A DNA stretch of 64,000 nt from Rikenellaceae bacterium (GTDB lineage: Bacteria; Bacteroidota; Bacteroidia; Bacteroidales; Rikenellaceae). The stretch is from the NCBI GenBank assembly GCA_020860245.1, contig JAJBUQ010000008.1, positions 208,919-272,918 on the forward strand, given 5' to 3'. The notes under the pieces were generated by a model. The model saw nothing but the letters and a program-made list of their open reading frames with translations, was not told the origin of the DNA and searched no databases. Below are positions 1 to 8,635 of this stretch, piece by piece. Position 1 is the first letter of the stretch. The number at the start of each line of letters is the position of its first letter. Position numbers and translations under genes: made by a program.

Positions 1-957
1 GTCCTGCAAGTAGTCCCAGTCATTATTATACTGCGATCTTTGCGGACGAGGCATAGTCATAACCTGCCTCAACATCTCGCGGAAATAGGTTCCGGTACCT
101 GTATCGTGCGACACCGGGCGGAAGTCCAACCGGATCGGCAGGGCCATTAGCGAATCTCTTTGTCTGGCAGTAATGAATCCGCTGGTCTCCATACGGCTTA
201 TCACCGTATTGCGCCTGTTCAGGGAATTATTCGGATTCCGGATCGGACTGTAACGCGTAGGGGCATTCACGACTCCCACCAGCACCGCGGCCTCTTCAAT
301 TGTAAGTTCGTCAGGTAATTTATTGAAGAACGTCCTTGCGGCAGATTTTATTCCGAACGCGTTGCTTCCGTATTCGACGGTGTTTAGGTACATCGCTATG
401 ATCTCCTCCTTGGTGTAGTTATTCTCCAGCATAACCGCAGTAATCCACTCCTTAAGTTTGGAAATCATGAGGTTGGACCTGCGCGCGACTTTATTGTTAT
501 GAGTCACTGTATTCCTGGTTTTATAGAGATTTTTAGCAAGCTGTTGAGTTATCGTACTACCACCTCCCTGTTTCTGACCGAGAGCTACGGTTTTAACAGC
601 AACGCGCGCGAGACTCGTAAAATCTATGCCCGAATGGGAATAAAACCGCGCATCTTCCGTGGAAACAAGGGCAGCGACCAGATTCGGAGACAGCTCCTCA
701 TAGGCTGTATAAGAACGGTTTTGTACATAAAAACTGCCTATCATCTCTCCGTCTTCGGAATATATCTCGGTGGCGAGATTGCTCTTTGGGTTTTCAAGAT
801 CTTCGAATGAAGGGAGTTTGCCGAAGACACCGATACTTGTGAGAAGCAGGAGCAGTCCAAGAAATACGAAAGGAAAAAGAAGTATTATCCAGAATATGAC
901 GATTACTTTTCTATTGTTTACCTTCTTATTTATTTTTTTAATAACTTTTTTAGCCAT
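1..957 (-). CDS. Class A penicillin-binding protein (PBP1A-like), N-terminal 319 residues, cut by window edge
   Basis: Bifunctional murein synthase that polymerises lipid II and cross-links peptidoglycan in the periplasm, anchored in the inner membrane. I translated the reverse strand from the ATG at 957; the frame stays open to base 1, so only the N-terminal part is present. A Lys-rich cytoplasmic tail is followed by one membrane helix, then the GT51 glycosyltransferase domain with the catalytic-Glu motif (STEDARFYSHSGID), the GGSTITQQLAKNLY motif and the KEEIIAMYLNTVEYG motif. The transpeptidase domain lies outside the window. It is divergent from rplS, with its own -7 box at 978-985. Family assignment is firm; which class A paralogue this is cannot be told from the fragment. 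Confidence 0.93.
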   Translation of the reverse strand, partial: MAKKVIKKINKKVNNRKVIVIFWIILLFPFVFLGLLLLLTSIGVFGKLPSFEDLENPKSNLATEIYSEDGEMIGSFYVQNRSYTAYEELSPNLVAALVSTEDARFYSHSGIDFTSLARVAVKTVALGQKQGGGSTITQQLAKNLYKTRNTVTHNNKVARRSNLMISKLKEWITAVMLENNYTKEEIIAMYLNTVEYGSNAFGIKSAARTFFNKLPDELTIEEAAVLVGVVNAPTRYSPIRNPNNSLNRRNTVISRMETSGFITARQRDSLMALPIRLDFRPVSHDTGTGTYFREMLRQVMTMPRPQRSQYNNDWDYLQD

Positions 958-977
958 ATTAACTCTGTTACATATTG

Positions 978-985
978 CAAAGTTA
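978..985 (-). promoter_or_regulatory. -7 box for the class A PBP gene
   Basis: The reverse strand reads TAACTTTG, a full match to the Bacteroidota -7 consensus TAnnTTTG, 20 bases upstream of the PBP start codon. I see no clear -33 box. Confidence 0.6.
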
Positions 986-1076
986 AATAAATTAACCGAG
1001 TTTTCGTTTATGTTTGCAACTATCTTACGTATAACGCGGAATACTCTGCGATTATATACATTTTCCGTACAAAAAA

Positions 1077-1107
1077 TTGGTAATTAAAACAAAACGTCAT
1101 ATATTTG
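1077..1107 (+). promoter_or_regulatory. Promoter of rplS
   Basis: TTGG at 1077-1080 (one base from the TTTG -33 box), a 19-bp spacer, then TATATTTG at 1100-1107, a perfect -7 box. It places transcription start near 1114, about 75 bases before the chosen rplS start. Confidence 0.65.
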
Positions 1108-1187
1108 CAGGCTGAAAAGCGGAGGAATCTCTTATGAGAACGAAGGTGTCCGTAATATTCCCCGTCAAACCTTTATTATTTAAAGCA

Positions 1188-1559
1188 ATGAACGAACAAC
1201 TTATCAGACTTGCGGAAGATTCTTTTTACGAAGAGAAGAATTATCCGAATTTTAAAAGTGGAGATACGATCACTGTGACCACAAGGATCGTAGAGGGCAA
1301 TAAAGAACGACTCCAGAACTTCCGCGGAACCGTTATCCAAAGGAGAGGAAGCGGTAAAACGCAAACTTTTACGATCCGTAAGATCTCCGACGGAATCGGA
1401 GTGGAGCGTATCTTCCCGCTACTATCTCCGACCATAACGAATATCGAACTCAACAAATCGGGTGTAGTTCGCAGAGCCCGTATCTTCTACCTGCGAAAAC
1501 TCAAAGGCAAGAAGGCAAGAATCAAAGAGAAAAAATTTACCGGGGCTTCTGCGAAGTAG
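1188..1559 (+). CDS. rplS: 50S ribosomal protein L19
   Basis: Component of the large ribosomal subunit near the 30S interface. The 123-residue product carries the L19 core: [20 protein letters not shown] near the N-terminus, then [24 protein letters not shown] and the basic tail [21 protein letters not shown] start it at the ATG at 1188 ([13 protein letters not shown]), which matches the family length. The open frame extends 18 codons upstream to another ATG at 1134, but those residues resemble no L19. It is followed by a strong terminator and then by rlmB. Confidence 0.95.
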   Translation: MNEQLIRLAEDSFYEEKNYPNFKSGDTITVTTRIVEGNKERLQNFRGTVIQRRGSGKTQTFTIRKISDGIGVERIFPLLSPTITNIELNKSGVVRRARIFYLRKLKGKKARIKEKKFTGASAK

Positions 1560-1575
1560 TCGGTCAACAGATCAT

Positions 1576-1609
1576 AAAAGGGGCATACTTCTCGTTGTGC
1601 CCCTTTTTT
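1576..1609 (+). terminator. Rho-independent terminator after rplS
   Basis: Stem AAAGGGGCA / TGCCCCTTT with a 12-base loop, running into a T tract, 17 bases after the rplS stop codon. Confidence 0.85.
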
Positions 1610-1629
1610 ACTATTTTTAAATCAAAAAC

Positions 1630-2367
1630 ATGAGTGAAAAAAATATTATTTTCGGTATACGTCCGGTTACAGAGGCTATAAATTCAGGCAAACAAATCGA
1701 TAAAATACTCCTCAAGAAGGGTGCGGAAGGAACCTCCCTCAACCAGGTACGCGATCTTGCAAGAAGTCAAAAAATTCAGATACAGGACGTTCCTGTCGAG
1801 AAGCTCAACTGGCTTACGCGCAACGCGACGCATCAGGGTGTAGTTGCGGTCGGTTCGGCAATAGAATACCGGGAGATAACCGAGATTGTGGACGAGATAT
1901 TTAAAAACGACGAAAATCCCCTTATCGTAGTCTTCGACGGAGTTACAGATGTAAGGAACTTCGGAGGGATCGCACGCAGCGCGGAATGCGCGGGCGTCCA
2001 TGCCCTGGTAGTTCCGGTTAAGAATTCCGCTCCGGTAAATTCGGATGCCATAAAAACTTCCGCAGGAGCGCTCAATCTGATTCCGGTGTGTCGTGTGGGA
2101 AGCCTCCGGAACACACTAAAATATTTACAGCAATGCGGGATGCAGATCGTCGCAGCGACGGAGAAGAGCGAAGTCAGATTATACGATGCGGACTTCGACA
2201 AACCTACCGTTATTGTTTTAGGCAACGAAAACAAAGGAATTTCGAAAGAAATTCTTAAAATGTGCGACGTTAAAGTAGGAATTCCGCTGCTCGGATCAAT
2301 AGAATCGCTGAATGTTTCGGCAGCGGCGGCAGTAATGTTATTCGAAGTCGTGAGGCAGAGGATCTAA
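1630..2367 (+). CDS. rlmB: 23S rRNA 2'-O-methyltransferase, TrmH/SpoU family (RlmB-like)
   Basis: SPOUT-class methyltransferase that transfers a methyl group from SAM to a ribose 2'-hydroxyl, in RlmB to G2251 of 23S rRNA. The 245-residue protein has an N-terminal SpoU substrate-binding domain (about 1-80; starts IFGIRPVTEAI) and a C-terminal knotted domain with the three family motifs: NFGGIARSAECAG, VLGNENKGIS and IPLLGSIESLNVSAAAAVMLFE. Family and fold are certain. The exact target base is inferred from full-length similarity to RlmB, and other TrmH-family members target tRNA or other rRNA sites. It lies behind the rplS terminator and I see no strong promoter in the 20 bases between. Confidence 0.88.
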   Translation: MSEKNIIFGIRPVTEAINSGKQIDKILLKKGAEGTSLNQVRDLARSQKIQIQDVPVEKLNWLTRNATHQGVVAVGSAIEYREITEIVDEIFKNDENPLIVVFDGVTDVRNFGGIARSAECAGVHALVVPVKNSAPVNSDAIKTSAGALNLIPVCRVGSLRNTLKYLQQCGMQIVAATEKSEVRLYDADFDKPTVIVLGNENKGISKEILKMCDVKVGIPLLGSIESLNVSAAAAVMLFEVVRQRI

Positions 2368-2434
2368 TCGGATTTAACCGATATTCGGATAATTTAAAAA
2401 ATCATGATAATTATTGCGGGATAAATATATATTA

Positions 2435-2442
2435 TATATTTG
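2435..2442 (+). promoter_or_regulatory. -7 box upstream of the frameshifted secreted-protein gene
   Basis: TATATTTG is a perfect -7 box, with ATTG at 2413-2416 in the -33 position. It points at the broken reading frame that begins near 2512. Confidence 0.55.
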
Positions 2443-2511
2443 CATAACATAGTACACAAAAATATCTGGTACTACGCATATTCATCAACCCATTTGTTAA
2501 ATTTAATTATT

Positions 2512-2817
2512 GTGAAAAAATTTATTTTTTATCGGGTATTATATTTTCCATACTTCCGGGAATGAAAACTATTAGTGCGGACAGTGCTAACAATACGTTC
2601 CACACCGAACATTCTATCACTATTAAACAGAATGTATTTATTAATAACAAGGGGGCGCGCGGAACTTATTTCCTCGACATAGAAGATACTCAGACATTCA
2701 GAGATCATTTTCATCCCCACATATCTAATTATAGATAAGGAAGAGACTCTCCACCATATCAACTTAAGCCCCTACGCGGGAATGGAACTCGTACGTAAGA
2801 TCGGTGAATTTATTTAA
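2512..2817 (+). pseudogene. Frameshifted gene for a small secreted protein (about 100 residues)
   Basis: No single frame is open throughout, but joining frames gives a plausible exported protein. GTG at 2512 begins V-K-K; one extra base in the A run at 2515-2520 would continue as IYFLSGIIFSILPGMKTISA, a convincing signal peptide, then about 45 polar residues (DSANNTFHTEHS...FLDIEDTQTF). A second shift near 2695 leads to SEIIFIPTYLIIDKEETLHH...GEFI and a stop at 2815. There is a promoter upstream and a hairpin downstream, as for an intact gene. I recognise no family. The reading could reflect recent decay, two sequencing indels or, less likely, recoding; a start at the internal ATG at 2562 would give only 58 residues without a signal peptide. 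Confidence 0.5.
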
Positions 2818-2834
2818 TAAATTAAAATAACGCC

Positions 2835-2861
2835 GCAGTCCACGAAATCTCTGTGGACTGC
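2835..2861 (+). terminator. Hairpin after the broken secreted-protein gene
   Basis: Nine-base-pair perfect stem GCAGTCCAC / GTGGACTGC with a 9-base loop, 17 bases after the last stop codon. The following bases are AT-rich but have no T run, so termination strength is uncertain. Confidence 0.5.
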
Positions 2862-2927
2862 AGCTCCTATTATTATTCGAATATACCGTAGGTATTCTTA
2901 GTGACAACAATAAATGGAATTTTGAAA

Positions 2928-3050
2928 TCGGATAATGATCCAATATTATAATCAGATAGCATCTTGATTAACAGCCAATTAATACTTGATTGGTATTATT
3001 TAGACATCGTAGTATATTATTAATATCGGATTATCCGAAGGTTTTTTTTT
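2928..3050 (+). promoter_or_regulatory. Putative transcription attenuator in the leuA leader
   Basis: A short hairpin TCGGA-TTA-TCCGA (3026-3038) is followed by a T run at 3042-3051, 45 bases before leuA, which is the shape of an intrinsic terminator inside a leader. The 3' half of that hairpin (3030-3038) is also perfectly complementary over nine bases to 2928-2936, so a long-range antiterminator would exclude it. A second local hairpin, TAATAC/GTATTA at 2980-2998, lies between. The position before a leucine operon fits attenuation; the mechanism is inferred. Confidence 0.45.
2964..3023 (+). CDS. Possible leader peptide of the leucine operon, 19 codons
   Basis: Reading from TTG at 2964 gives MINSQLILDWYYLDIVVYY and a stop at 3021-3023, two bases before the putative terminator hairpin. 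Eight of the 18 residues after the first are Ile, Leu or Val, and the codons overlap the competing stems. This is what a translation-coupled attenuator for branched-chain amino acids would look like. Against it: the start is TTG, AT-rich DNA encodes Ile, Leu and Tyr readily by chance, and no ribosome site is visible. Confidence 0.25.
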   Translation: MINSQLILDWYYLDIVVYY

Positions 3051-3094
3051 TGTTTTTTGCGGAACTTAAAAATATTATCTAATTATCTAAAATT

Positions 3095-4609
3095 ATGGCT
3101 GAAAGATTATTTGTTTTCGACACTACCCTGAGAGACGGGGAACAGGTTCCGGGCTGCCAGCTCAATACTATTGAAAAAATAGAAGTGGCGCGCACCCTCG
3201 AAGCGCTGGGTGTCGATGTTATCGAAGCCGGATTTCCGATATCGAGCCCGGGGGATTTCAATTCGGTGCGCGAGATATCGAAGGCTGTTACATGGCCTAC
3301 CATTTGCGCATTGACACGTTCTGTCGAAAAAGACATAGAAGTAGCTGCAGACGCACTTAAATACGCCAAATCCAAGAGGATACATACGGGCATCGGAGTG
3401 TCACACTATCATATTAAGTACAAACTTAAGTCCACACCTGAAAAAATCATAGAGAGGGCGGTCGCTGCAGTCAAGTATGCCAAATCTTTCGTGGAACAGG
3501 TAGAATTTTACGCAGAAGACGCAGGACGCGCGGAGAACGAATATCTCGCGAGAGTTATCGAATCGGTTATCGCAGCAGGCGCTACCGTGGTGAACATTCC
3601 TGATACGACAGGATACTGCCTTCCGTACGAATACGGTGCTAAGATCAAATATCTTATCGAGAATGTCAGCAATATCCATAAAGCGATTATCTCGACTCAC
3701 TGCCACAACGACCTCGGCATGGCGACTGCAAATACCCTCGCAGGCGTGCTTAACGGCGCAAGGCAAGTGGAAGTCACTATAAACGGGATCGGCGAACGGG
3801 CGGGCAATACCTCTCTCGAAGAGGTTGCTATGGCGCTCAAATGCCACAAACACCTCGGCATCGATACCAATATCAATTCCAAGAAGATAATCGAGGCGAG
3901 TCGCATGGTGTCCAACCTCATGAATATGCCTGTTCAGCCCAATAAGGCAATCGTGGGACGCAACGCATTCGCTCATTCTTCAGGAATTCATCAGGACGGG
4001 GTGCTCAAGCACCGCGAGAATTACGAGATCATCGACCCTAAGGACATCGGGCTCGAAGATTCGGCAATCGTTCTTACGGCAAGGAGCGGTCGTGCCGCAC
4101 TTAAACACAGGCTCGAACTTTTAGGATACGTATTCGAACAGGAGGAGCTCGATAAAGTCTACGAAGAATTCCTTAAACTTGCGGACAGCAAGAAGGATAT
4201 CCGTGACGAAGATCTCTTGCAGCTTGCCGGCGATACCACCGGGCAAAACTCGATGAATAAGATAAAACTTAAAAAATTACAGGTACTGTCGGGGACACTG
4301 ATCTCTACCGCTGTGGTAGTTATAGAGGTCGGCGGAGAGGAACTTACCGCTACGGCTACGGGCAACGGCCCTGTGGACGCAGCAGTAGCAGCGATAAAAT
4401 CCCTTATAAACAGGAAGGTAATAATACAGGAGTTCCTTATACAGGCCATTACCAAAGGAAGTAACGACGTTGGAAGGGTTCATATCCAGCTGCTTCAGGA
4501 AGACAGTAATATTATGGTGCACGGATTCTCGGCTAATACCGATATCGTAAGGGCTGCTGTCGAAGCGTTTATTGACGGCATCAATAAAATGGCAGGCAAA
4601 GAAGATTAA
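3095..4609 (+). CDS. leuA: 2-isopropylmalate synthase
   Basis: Catalyses the first committed step of leucine synthesis: acetyl-CoA plus 2-oxoisovalerate to 2-isopropylmalate. The 504-residue protein has the DRE-TIM barrel with [13 protein letters not shown] (8-20), the metal-binding HCHND at 202-206 and NGIGERAGN, then the linker and a C-terminal LeuA dimer domain (about 370-500), the allosteric leucine-binding part. Length and the regulatory domain favour leuA over homocitrate or citramalate synthase, and the neighbours leuC, leuD and leuB confirm it. It is the first gene of the operon and follows an attenuator-like leader. The ATG at 3095 starts exactly where family members begin. Confidence 0.95.
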   Translation: MAERLFVFDTTLRDGEQVPGCQLNTIEKIEVARTLEALGVDVIEAGFPISSPGDFNSVREISKAVTWPTICALTRSVEKDIEVAADALKYAKSKRIHTGIGVSHYHIKYKLKSTPEKIIERAVAAVKYAKSFVEQVEFYAEDAGRAENEYLARVIESVIAAGATVVNIPDTTGYCLPYEYGAKIKYLIENVSNIHKAIISTHCHNDLGMATANTLAGVLNGARQVEVTINGIGERAGNTSLEEVAMALKCHKHLGIDTNINSKKIIEASRMVSNLMNMPVQPNKAIVGRNAFAHSSGIHQDGVLKHRENYEIIDPKDIGLEDSAIVLTARSGRAALKHRLELLGYVFEQEELDKVYEEFLKLADSKKDIRDEDLLQLAGDTTGQNSMNKIKLKKLQVLSGTLISTAVVVIEVGGEELTATATGNGPVDAAVAAIKSLINRKVIIQEFLIQAITKGSNDVGRVHIQLLQEDSNIMVHGFSANTDIVRAAVEAFIDGINKMAGKED

Positions 4610-4636
4610 TGTTATTCAAAATATTTAACATAAAAA

Positions 4637-6013
4637 ATGGCTAAAACATTATTTGACAAGGTATGGGACGCCCACGTCGTGAAACAACTCGACGGAGGAA
4701 GGGATGTTCTTTACATCGACAGGCAATACATACATGAGGTAACGTCTCCGGTAGCTTTTTCCGGATTACGCGACAGAGGGTTAAAGATATTTCGTCCGTC
4801 GCAGATTACCGCTACACCGGACCATGACGTCCCTACGATCGACCAACACCTTCCGCTCGAGGAGGGCGAATCGAAGGATCAATTGGACGCACTAACAGCA
4901 AACTGCGGCGAATTCGGTGTACAGATGTTCGGTCTGGGCAGCGACAAACACGGGGTAGTCCATATCATCGGGCCTGAATTAGGCTACACTCAACCGGGAA
5001 TGACGATAGTCTGCGGAGACAGCCATACATCCACGCACGGAGCGTTCGGAGCGGTAGCGTTCGGTATAGGAACCTCGGAAGTGGAGATGGTATTCGCATC
5101 ACAATGTATACTTCAGCCTAAACCGAAAAAAATGCGCATTACCGTGGACGGAGAACTCGGCAAAGGAGTTACGGCCAAAGATATTGTGCTTTATATAATC
5201 TCTAAAATATCCGCATCGGGAGGAACCGGACATTTTATCGAATTCGCAGGTTCGGCGATACGGTCTCTCTCTATGGAGGGACGTATGACTGTGTGCAACA
5301 TGAGTATCGAGAGCGGAGCACGAGGAGGCTTGATTGCCCCTGACCAGACAACGTTCGATTACGTCAAAGGGCGCGAGAATGCTCCTAAAGGCGCTAACTG
5401 GGACAAAGCAGTCGAATATTGGAAGACACTCTACACTGATCCCGATGCCAAGTTCGACACCGAATATACATTTGACGCAGCGGATATCGAACCTATGATA
5501 ACCTACGGGACCAATCCGGGAATGGGTATCGGCATAACAGGTAAAATTCCCGCGGGAAGCGATCCTAAGGCACTCGAATATATGGGATTCGAAGAGGGCG
5601 AAGCGATGCTCGGCAAGAGCATCGATTACGTCTTCGTAGGGAGCTGTACAAACGGACGTATAGAAGATTTCAGGGAGTTCGCAAATGCGGTCAAAGGACG
5701 AAGGAAGGCGGACAACGTGGTCGCATGGCTCGTACCGGGATCGAAGATGGTAGAGAGACAGGCTTACGAAGAAGGTCTTGTAGATATTCTCAAAGAGGCG
5801 GGATTTGAATTCCGCCAACCGGGATGTTCTGCCTGCCTCGCTATGAACGCGGACAAAGTACCGGCGGGTAAATACAGCGTCTCTACTTCCAACCGTAACT
5901 TTGAAGGTCGTCAGGGACCGGGGGCGCGTACATTGCTCGCAGGACCGTTGGTTGCTGCCGCTGCTGCCCTTACAGGTAAAATTACAGATCCACGTGAATT
6001 GTTTAACTTATAA
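4637..6013 (+). CDS. leuC: 3-isopropylmalate dehydratase, large subunit
   Basis: Aconitase-family [4Fe-4S] enzyme that, with LeuD, isomerises 2- to 3-isopropylmalate. At 458 residues it is close to the bacterial LeuC length. It opens with [12 protein letters not shown], contains [13 protein letters not shown], and has the three cluster cysteines at 337 (GSCTNGR), 397 and 400 ([10 protein letters not shown]). It ends with the [20 protein letters not shown] motif. It sits 27 bases after leuA and 13 before leuD, so the operon provides both subunits together. Confidence 0.96.
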   Translation: MAKTLFDKVWDAHVVKQLDGGRDVLYIDRQYIHEVTSPVAFSGLRDRGLKIFRPSQITATPDHDVPTIDQHLPLEEGESKDQLDALTANCGEFGVQMFGLGSDKHGVVHIIGPELGYTQPGMTIVCGDSHTSTHGAFGAVAFGIGTSEVEMVFASQCILQPKPKKMRITVDGELGKGVTAKDIVLYIISKISASGGTGHFIEFAGSAIRSLSMEGRMTVCNMSIESGARGGLIAPDQTTFDYVKGRENAPKGANWDKAVEYWKTLYTDPDAKFDTEYTFDAADIEPMITYGTNPGMGIGITGKIPAGSDPKALEYMGFEEGEAMLGKSIDYVFVGSCTNGRIEDFREFANAVKGRRKADNVVAWLVPGSKMVERQAYEEGLVDILKEAGFEFRQPGCSACLAMNADKVPAGKYSVSTSNRNFEGRQGPGARTLLAGPLVAAAAALTGKITDPRELFNL

Positions 6014-6026
6014 ATCGAGGTAAGAA

Positions 6027-6620
6027 ATGTCAATTCCTAAATTTGAAAAATTGGTATCCTCCGCGGTGCCTGTCAATATAGAAAATATAGATACCGATCA
6101 GATAATTCCCGCGCGCTTCCTTAAAGCGGTTAAGAGGGAAGGATTCGGGGATAATCTCTTCCGCGACTGGAGGTACAATTCGAACAACAATAAAATAAGC
6201 AGCTTCGCACTGAACGACGGCAAATATACAGGATCTGTCCTTGTAGGGGGCAAGAACTTTGGATGCGGTTCTTCTCGTGAACACGCAGCATGGGCAATCT
6301 TCGACTACGGATTTAAAGTAGTAGTTTCCAGCTTCTTTGCAGATATTTTTAAGAATAACGCCCTTAATAACGGACTTCTTCCGATACAGGTTTCCGAAGA
6401 GTTCTTAGAGAAAATTTTCGCGGCTATCGAGAACGATCCGCAGTCTAAATTCGAGGTCGATCTCGATAAGCAGACCTTTGCTATCTGCTCTACTGGCGAA
6501 TCTACCGGATTCGATATAGACGCATACAAAAAAGAGTGTCTGTTAAACGGATACGACGATGTGGATTATCTCGTGAGCATACATCCGGAGATCGAGGCGT
6601 TCGAAGCATCAAGAAATTAA
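6027..6620 (+). CDS. leuD: 3-isopropylmalate dehydratase, small subunit
   Basis: Swivel-domain partner of LeuC that completes the substrate pocket. The 197-residue protein has the typical opening ([28 protein letters not shown]) split over residues 5-32 and the [12 protein letters not shown] motif around 75-86. Length is normal for a separate bacterial small subunit. It is encoded 13 bases after leuC and 22 before leuB, so it should be co-transcribed with both. Confidence 0.95.
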   Translation: MSIPKFEKLVSSAVPVNIENIDTDQIIPARFLKAVKREGFGDNLFRDWRYNSNNNKISSFALNDGKYTGSVLVGGKNFGCGSSREHAAWAIFDYGFKVVVSSFFADIFKNNALNNGLLPIQVSEEFLEKIFAAIENDPQSKFEVDLDKQTFAICSTGESTGFDIDAYKKECLLNGYDDVDYLVSIHPEIEAFEASRN

Positions 6621-6642
6621 TTTTAAAGAATTAAAATATAAG

Positions 6643-7707
6643 ATGGAAAAAAATATAGCTGTATTGGCTGGCGACGGCATCGGACCAGAAATCGTAAGGG
6701 AAGCTGTCAAAGTCATGGACGCGGTAGCGGCAAAATACGGACATAAATTCAATTACGAACACGCACTGGTGGGAGCTTGTGCGATCGATGCGACAGGCGA
6801 CCCATATCCTGCGGAAACCCACGAAGTATGTAAAAACGCAGACGCCGTACTCTTCGGAGCAATCGGCGATCCAAAATACGACAACAACCCTGCTGCGAAG
6901 GTGCGTCCTGAACAAGGGCTTCTTCGTATGCGTAAATCGTTAGGATTATTCGCTAACATCCGCCCTCTCGTGATGTTCGATTCGCTTGCCGACCGTTCTC
7001 CTCTCAAGAGAGAGATCGTAGAGGGTGCAGACTTCGTCTGCGTAAGAGAACTCACCGGAGGTATGTACTTCGGACGTCCTCAGGGAAGAAGCGAGGACGG
7101 CAACACAGCGTACGATACATGCGTCTATACCAGTGAAGAAGTGGAACGAATTCTCCACCTCGCGTTTAAATTGGCAGGTAACCGCAGAAAAAAACTTACG
7201 GTCGTAGATAAGGCTAATGTGATCGCCACCTCACGCCTTTGGAGGCAGATAGCCAAAGAGATCGAACCTCAATATCCTGATATCGAACTCGAATTCATGT
7301 TTGTGGATAATGCGGCGATGCAGTTGATACAGCGTCCGACACACTTCGACGTACTTGTTACCGAGAATCTCTTCGGGGATATCCTTACCGACGAAGCGAG
7401 CGTTATCAGCGGTTCACTGGGAATGCTTCCTTCAGCATCGGTTGGCTCTGAAGTAGGTTTGTTCGAACCCATACACGGATCCTATCCACAGGCAGCTGGC
7501 AAGAACATAGCTAACCCAATGGCTACCATACTCTCGGCAGCTATGCTCCTCGAACACCTCGATATGCACGAAGAAGGCAAGGCGGTACGCGACGCTGTTA
7601 ATGAGGCTGTAAAATCAGGTATAGTTACGGAAGATATCGCAACGGCAGGCAGCAAGGCTTATTCCACTACGGAGGGAGGGGACTTCGTCGCAGCACAGAT
7701 CAAATAA
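6643..7707 (+). CDS. leuB: 3-isopropylmalate dehydrogenase
   Basis: NAD-dependent oxidative decarboxylation of 3-isopropylmalate, the last pathway-specific step before transamination to leucine. The 354 residues open with [24 protein letters not shown] and the metal-binding segment [20 protein letters not shown] are present, followed by [18 protein letters not shown]. These motifs separate it from isocitrate dehydrogenase. It is the last gene of leuACDB and is followed 17 bases later by a strong terminator, so the operon ends here. No ilv gene is nearby. Confidence 0.95.
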   Translation: MEKNIAVLAGDGIGPEIVREAVKVMDAVAAKYGHKFNYEHALVGACAIDATGDPYPAETHEVCKNADAVLFGAIGDPKYDNNPAAKVRPEQGLLRMRKSLGLFANIRPLVMFDSLADRSPLKREIVEGADFVCVRELTGGMYFGRPQGRSEDGNTAYDTCVYTSEEVERILHLAFKLAGNRRKKLTVVDKANVIATSRLWRQIAKEIEPQYPDIELEFMFVDNAAMQLIQRPTHFDVLVTENLFGDILTDEASVISGSLGMLPSASVGSEVGLFEPIHGSYPQAAGKNIANPMATILSAAMLLEHLDMHEEGKAVRDAVNEAVKSGIVTEDIATAGSKAYSTTEGGDFVAAQIK

Positions 7708-7724
7708 TTACACTATCCCATAAT

Positions 7725-7758
7725 GATAAAAAAGAGGCTTGCCAGCCTCTTTTTTATC
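7725..7758. terminator. Terminator at the end of the leucine operon
   Basis: A perfect 15-bp stem (GATAAAAAAGAGGCT and its complement) with a TGCC loop. Because the stem contains an A run and a T run it can terminate transcription from either side; the main client is leuB. Confidence 0.9.
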
Positions 7759-8083
7759 CCCCTCTTCACCCACACACTGATAAGATCCCCTAACACATAC
7801 TTGCTAAGCTCGTTCGATTTCTTTTACATGGTTAACCGAAGTAATATTTGGATTACGGTGTTTTATCACTGTGCAGAGGTGTTATCGATAATTTGTTCCA
7901 GAATTAACATTGTTCTTTGAAGTTACACTCCCGAAGCGCTTCCATTATATGCAAAACGGATCCATTCATTCATTTTACCCCTGAATTATTCCATAGAATA
8001 ATATTTCCGTCTGTATCTCAGGAATACGATAAAATAAACGTATATTCCGGTTCGGTCAATTCCAGGGTATAACGGTATGTGCG
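7759..8083. other. Intergenic region between converging leuB and the 5-formyl-THF cyclo-ligase gene
   Basis: Noncoding as far as I can see. It lies between tail-to-tail genes. The only structure of note is a 7-bp hairpin (ATTATTC-CATA-GAATAAT) at 7985-8002. No tRNA, riboswitch, promoter of good quality or credible reading frame was recognised. Confidence 0.5.
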
Positions 8084-8635
8084 TTAAATATCAACACCCC
8101 GGAATATCTCTGGATATATAACTAAATCCATTTTTACGTCGTGCGGTTCCGCGGGAATTTCATCGACTATCTGGAATCCGTAGCATACACCTGCTTTTAC
8201 TGCATCCATTTGTTTTAATAATCTGTCGTAAAATCCTTTACCGCGCCCCAAACGGTTATTGTTTTTATCGAACGCGACACCGGGAATTACCGCGAAATCT
8301 ATCTCTGAGGGATCGATAAGCGGACCGTCCGGTTCCGATATACCGTAGTTCGCCTTATTAATGACACATCCGCGAAGATACTGTTTTATAAGCAATTCCT
8401 TGCCCTTCATAACCGGAAGGCATATCCGTTTTCTATCACGCCATTTTTCGAGGAATTCTACTGTTCGGATTTCATCGGGCAGGGACCAGTAAACCAAAAC
8501 CGCATCGGCATTTTTAAATGCTTTTGTTTTCTCGATACTGCCCATTACAAGAGCGGATTCCTTGTGGGAATCCGTCTCCGATAACAATTTTTTCCGCTCC
8601 TTTATAAGAGTGCGTATTTGTTGTTTAGTCATCAA
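8084..8635 (-). CDS. 5-formyltetrahydrofolate cyclo-ligase
   Basis: ATP-dependent conversion of 5-formyl-THF to 5,10-methenyl-THF, returning a storage or inhibitory folate to the one-carbon pool. The 183-residue protein has the N-terminal [16 protein letters not shown] helix, a central [21 protein letters not shown] segment over about 130-150 and the [11 protein letters not shown] signature. It overlaps alaS by four bases (ATGA arrangement) and is therefore probably translated from the same message. This is the YgfA/MTHFS family; length and motifs are normal. Confidence 0.92.
   Translation of the reverse strand: MMTKQQIRTLIKERKKLLSETDSHKESALVMGSIEKTKAFKNADAVLVYWSLPDEIRTVEFLEKWRDRKRICLPVMKGKELLIKQYLRGCVINKANYGISEPDGPLIDPSEIDFAVIPGVAFDKNNNRLGRGKGFYDRLLKQMDAVKAGVCYGFQIVDEIPAEPHDVKMDLVIYPEIFRGVDI

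Noticed and set aside
5099..5818. 239-residue open frame antisense to leuC
   Set aside because: Opposite strand of a gene with all Fe-S ligands intact; no promoter and no family signs.
7723..7920. 65-residue open frame downstream of leuB
   Set aside because: Its first codons are the leuB terminator stem, it has no promoter, and the peptide shows no family features.
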